This document shows positions 63,470-64,000 of a DNA stretch of 64,000 bases, piece by piece. The DNA comes from Lentzea fradiae. GTDB lineage: Bacteria > Actinomycetota > Actinomycetes > Mycobacteriales > Pseudonocardiaceae. The position numbers were made by a program, and so were the translations under genes. Numbering within the stretch: position 1 is the first letter of the stretch; each line of letters opens with the position of its first letter. Below the pieces are notes generated by a model. It did not search any database. It was not told the DNA's origin and was given only the letters and a program-made list of their open reading frames with translations. The stretch is taken from NCBI RefSeq assembly GCF_900100955.1, contig NZ_FNCC01000013.1, positions 1-64,000 on the forward strand. The letters are read 5' to 3'.

Positions 63470-63916
63470 ATGAAACGGTCGGCCGGAATCCTGCTCTTCA
63501 GACGACGCGAGCAGCTGGAGGTGCTCCTCGGGCACATGGGCGGCCCGTTCTGGGCCCGCAAGGACGCCGGGGCGTGGTCGGTGCCGAAGGGCGAGTACAC
63601 CGAGGACGAGACGCCGGAGGCCGCCGCGCGGCGCGAGTTCGAGGAGGAGCTCGGGCTGCCCGTGCCCGAGGGCGAGCTGGTCCCGCTCGGCGAGGCCAAG
63701 GGGTCCGGCAAGGTCATCACGGTGTGGGCGCTGGAGGGCGACCTCGACCCCGAGGCGGTCGTGCCCGGCACGTTCGAGCTGGAGTGGCCGCCGAAGTCGG
63801 GGCAGCGCAAGACCTTCCCCGAGGTCGACCGCGTGGGGTGGTTCTCCGTGGAAGAGGCGAGCGCGAAGATCGTCTCCGCGCAGCGCCCCTTCCTCGAACG
63901 ACTCACGGCCAGATAG
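63470..63916 (+). CDS. Nudix hydrolase
   Basis: In this 148-residue protein, the Nudix box G-x5-E-x7-REF-x-EELG is complete (EYTEDETPEAAARREFEEEL, near residues 44-64). MKRSAGILLFRRREQLEVLL is the normal N-terminal strand, and the C-terminal half contains WPPKSGQRKTFPEVDRVGWF. Nudix enzymes split nucleoside diphosphates linked to other groups, including damaged NTPs. Its ATG is only 10 bp from the ATG of the divergent DinB2-like gene, so the two share a promoter region and may be regulated together. Confidence 0.93.
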   Translation: MKRSAGILLFRRREQLEVLLGHMGGPFWARKDAGAWSVPKGEYTEDETPEAAARREFEEELGLPVPEGELVPLGEAKGSGKVITVWALEGDLDPEAVVPGTFELEWPPKSGQRKTFPEVDRVGWFSVEEASAKIVSAQRPFLERLTAR

Positions 63917-64000
63917 CGGCGACCCACTCCGGGTGGTCGATGAACGGGTTGCGGTTGTGCTGGTAGCTGTCGAAGATCACCTGGTTGCGGCGCTTCTCGA
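63903..64000 (-). CDS. endonuclease I family protein, C-terminal end (partial)
   Basis: Read on the minus strand from the window edge, the last 31 codons before TGA (63903-63905) include RNQVIFDSYQHNRNPFIDHP and end EWVAAIWP. NRNPFIDHPE near the C-terminus is the hallmark of the endonuclease I / extracellular ribonuclease (Vvn-like, beta-beta-alpha metal) family. The rest lies outside the window. The end overlaps the Nudix gene by 14 bp. Confidence 0.8.
   Translation of the reverse strand, partial: EKRRNQVIFDSYQHNRNPFIDHPEWVAAIWP

Overview
The window is high-GC (roughly 70%) actinobacterial chromosome. The gene neighbourhoods (argCJBDFR..H, pheST, infC-rpmI-rplT, uvrA, tyrS beside a 16S rRNA gene), frequent GTG starts, ATGA/GTGA-coupled genes and leaderless-looking promoters suggest a filamentous actinomycete, most likely order Pseudonocardiales (Lentzea/Saccharothrix/Amycolatopsis relatives). 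The order is an inference from protein resemblance; no species can be named from this sequence alone.

Layout. 1-2026: 5' end of a 16S rRNA gene with its leader and promoter, then tyrS, both on the minus strand. 2086-3579: a two-gene unit of a small membrane protein and a TIR-domain protein. 3571-11492: a 3-methyladenine glycosylase gene and the arginine operon (argC-J-B-D-F-R-mini-argG-argH), driven by one promoter with an ARG box in its spacer; the full argG expected between argR and argH is reduced to an 88-residue in-frame remnant. 11559-15190: two duplicated sensor kinases and a response regulator. 15177-19053: soluble transhydrogenase, a secreted unknown, an AlkD-like protein and an exported unknown. 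19369-22963: pheST. 23097-27553: an HSP90-like ATPase with a large TPR partner. 27550-30637: a GntR/YtrA-type ABC module with a perfect 16+16 bp operator. 30690-32154: a secreted unknown and an S41 peptidase. 32192-34594: infC-rpmI-rplT-trmH with a leader attenuator. 34640-36205: a DUF1844 gene and two membrane proteins.

36335-42809 is a catabolic island: an IclR regulator, RidA and a sugar kinase diverge from a D-serine-dehydratase-like enzyme, an N-acyl-D-amino-acid deacylase and a GntP-type permease. Together they suggest uptake of an N-acylated D-amino acid, deacylation, alpha/beta elimination and RidA clean-up of the enamine product. It is followed by a GH36 alpha-galactosidase, a three-repeat lipoprotein, a TetR/FAD-monooxygenase pair with twin operators, and uvrA with an SOS box.

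52004-56605 is disturbed. A metallo-beta-lactamase-fold gene has its last 121 bp duplicated 1.8 kb downstream. Between the copies lie a less GC-rich AAA/DUF4143 ATPase gene and an array of 23-bp-periodic direct repeats. The terminator sits behind the second copy, so this looks like a small integrated island or its remnant.

56653-64000 holds an unknown protein with a 48-residue partner, a short amidase, a membrane protein, RNase HI with a double Cys/His tail, a PLP aminotransferase, an ArsR/AHSA1 pair, a DinB2-like Y-family polymerase whose steric-gate position is Ile, a divergent Nudix hydrolase 10 bp away, and the 3' end of an endonuclease-I-like gene. No tRNA gene, CRISPR array, integrase or transposase was recognised.
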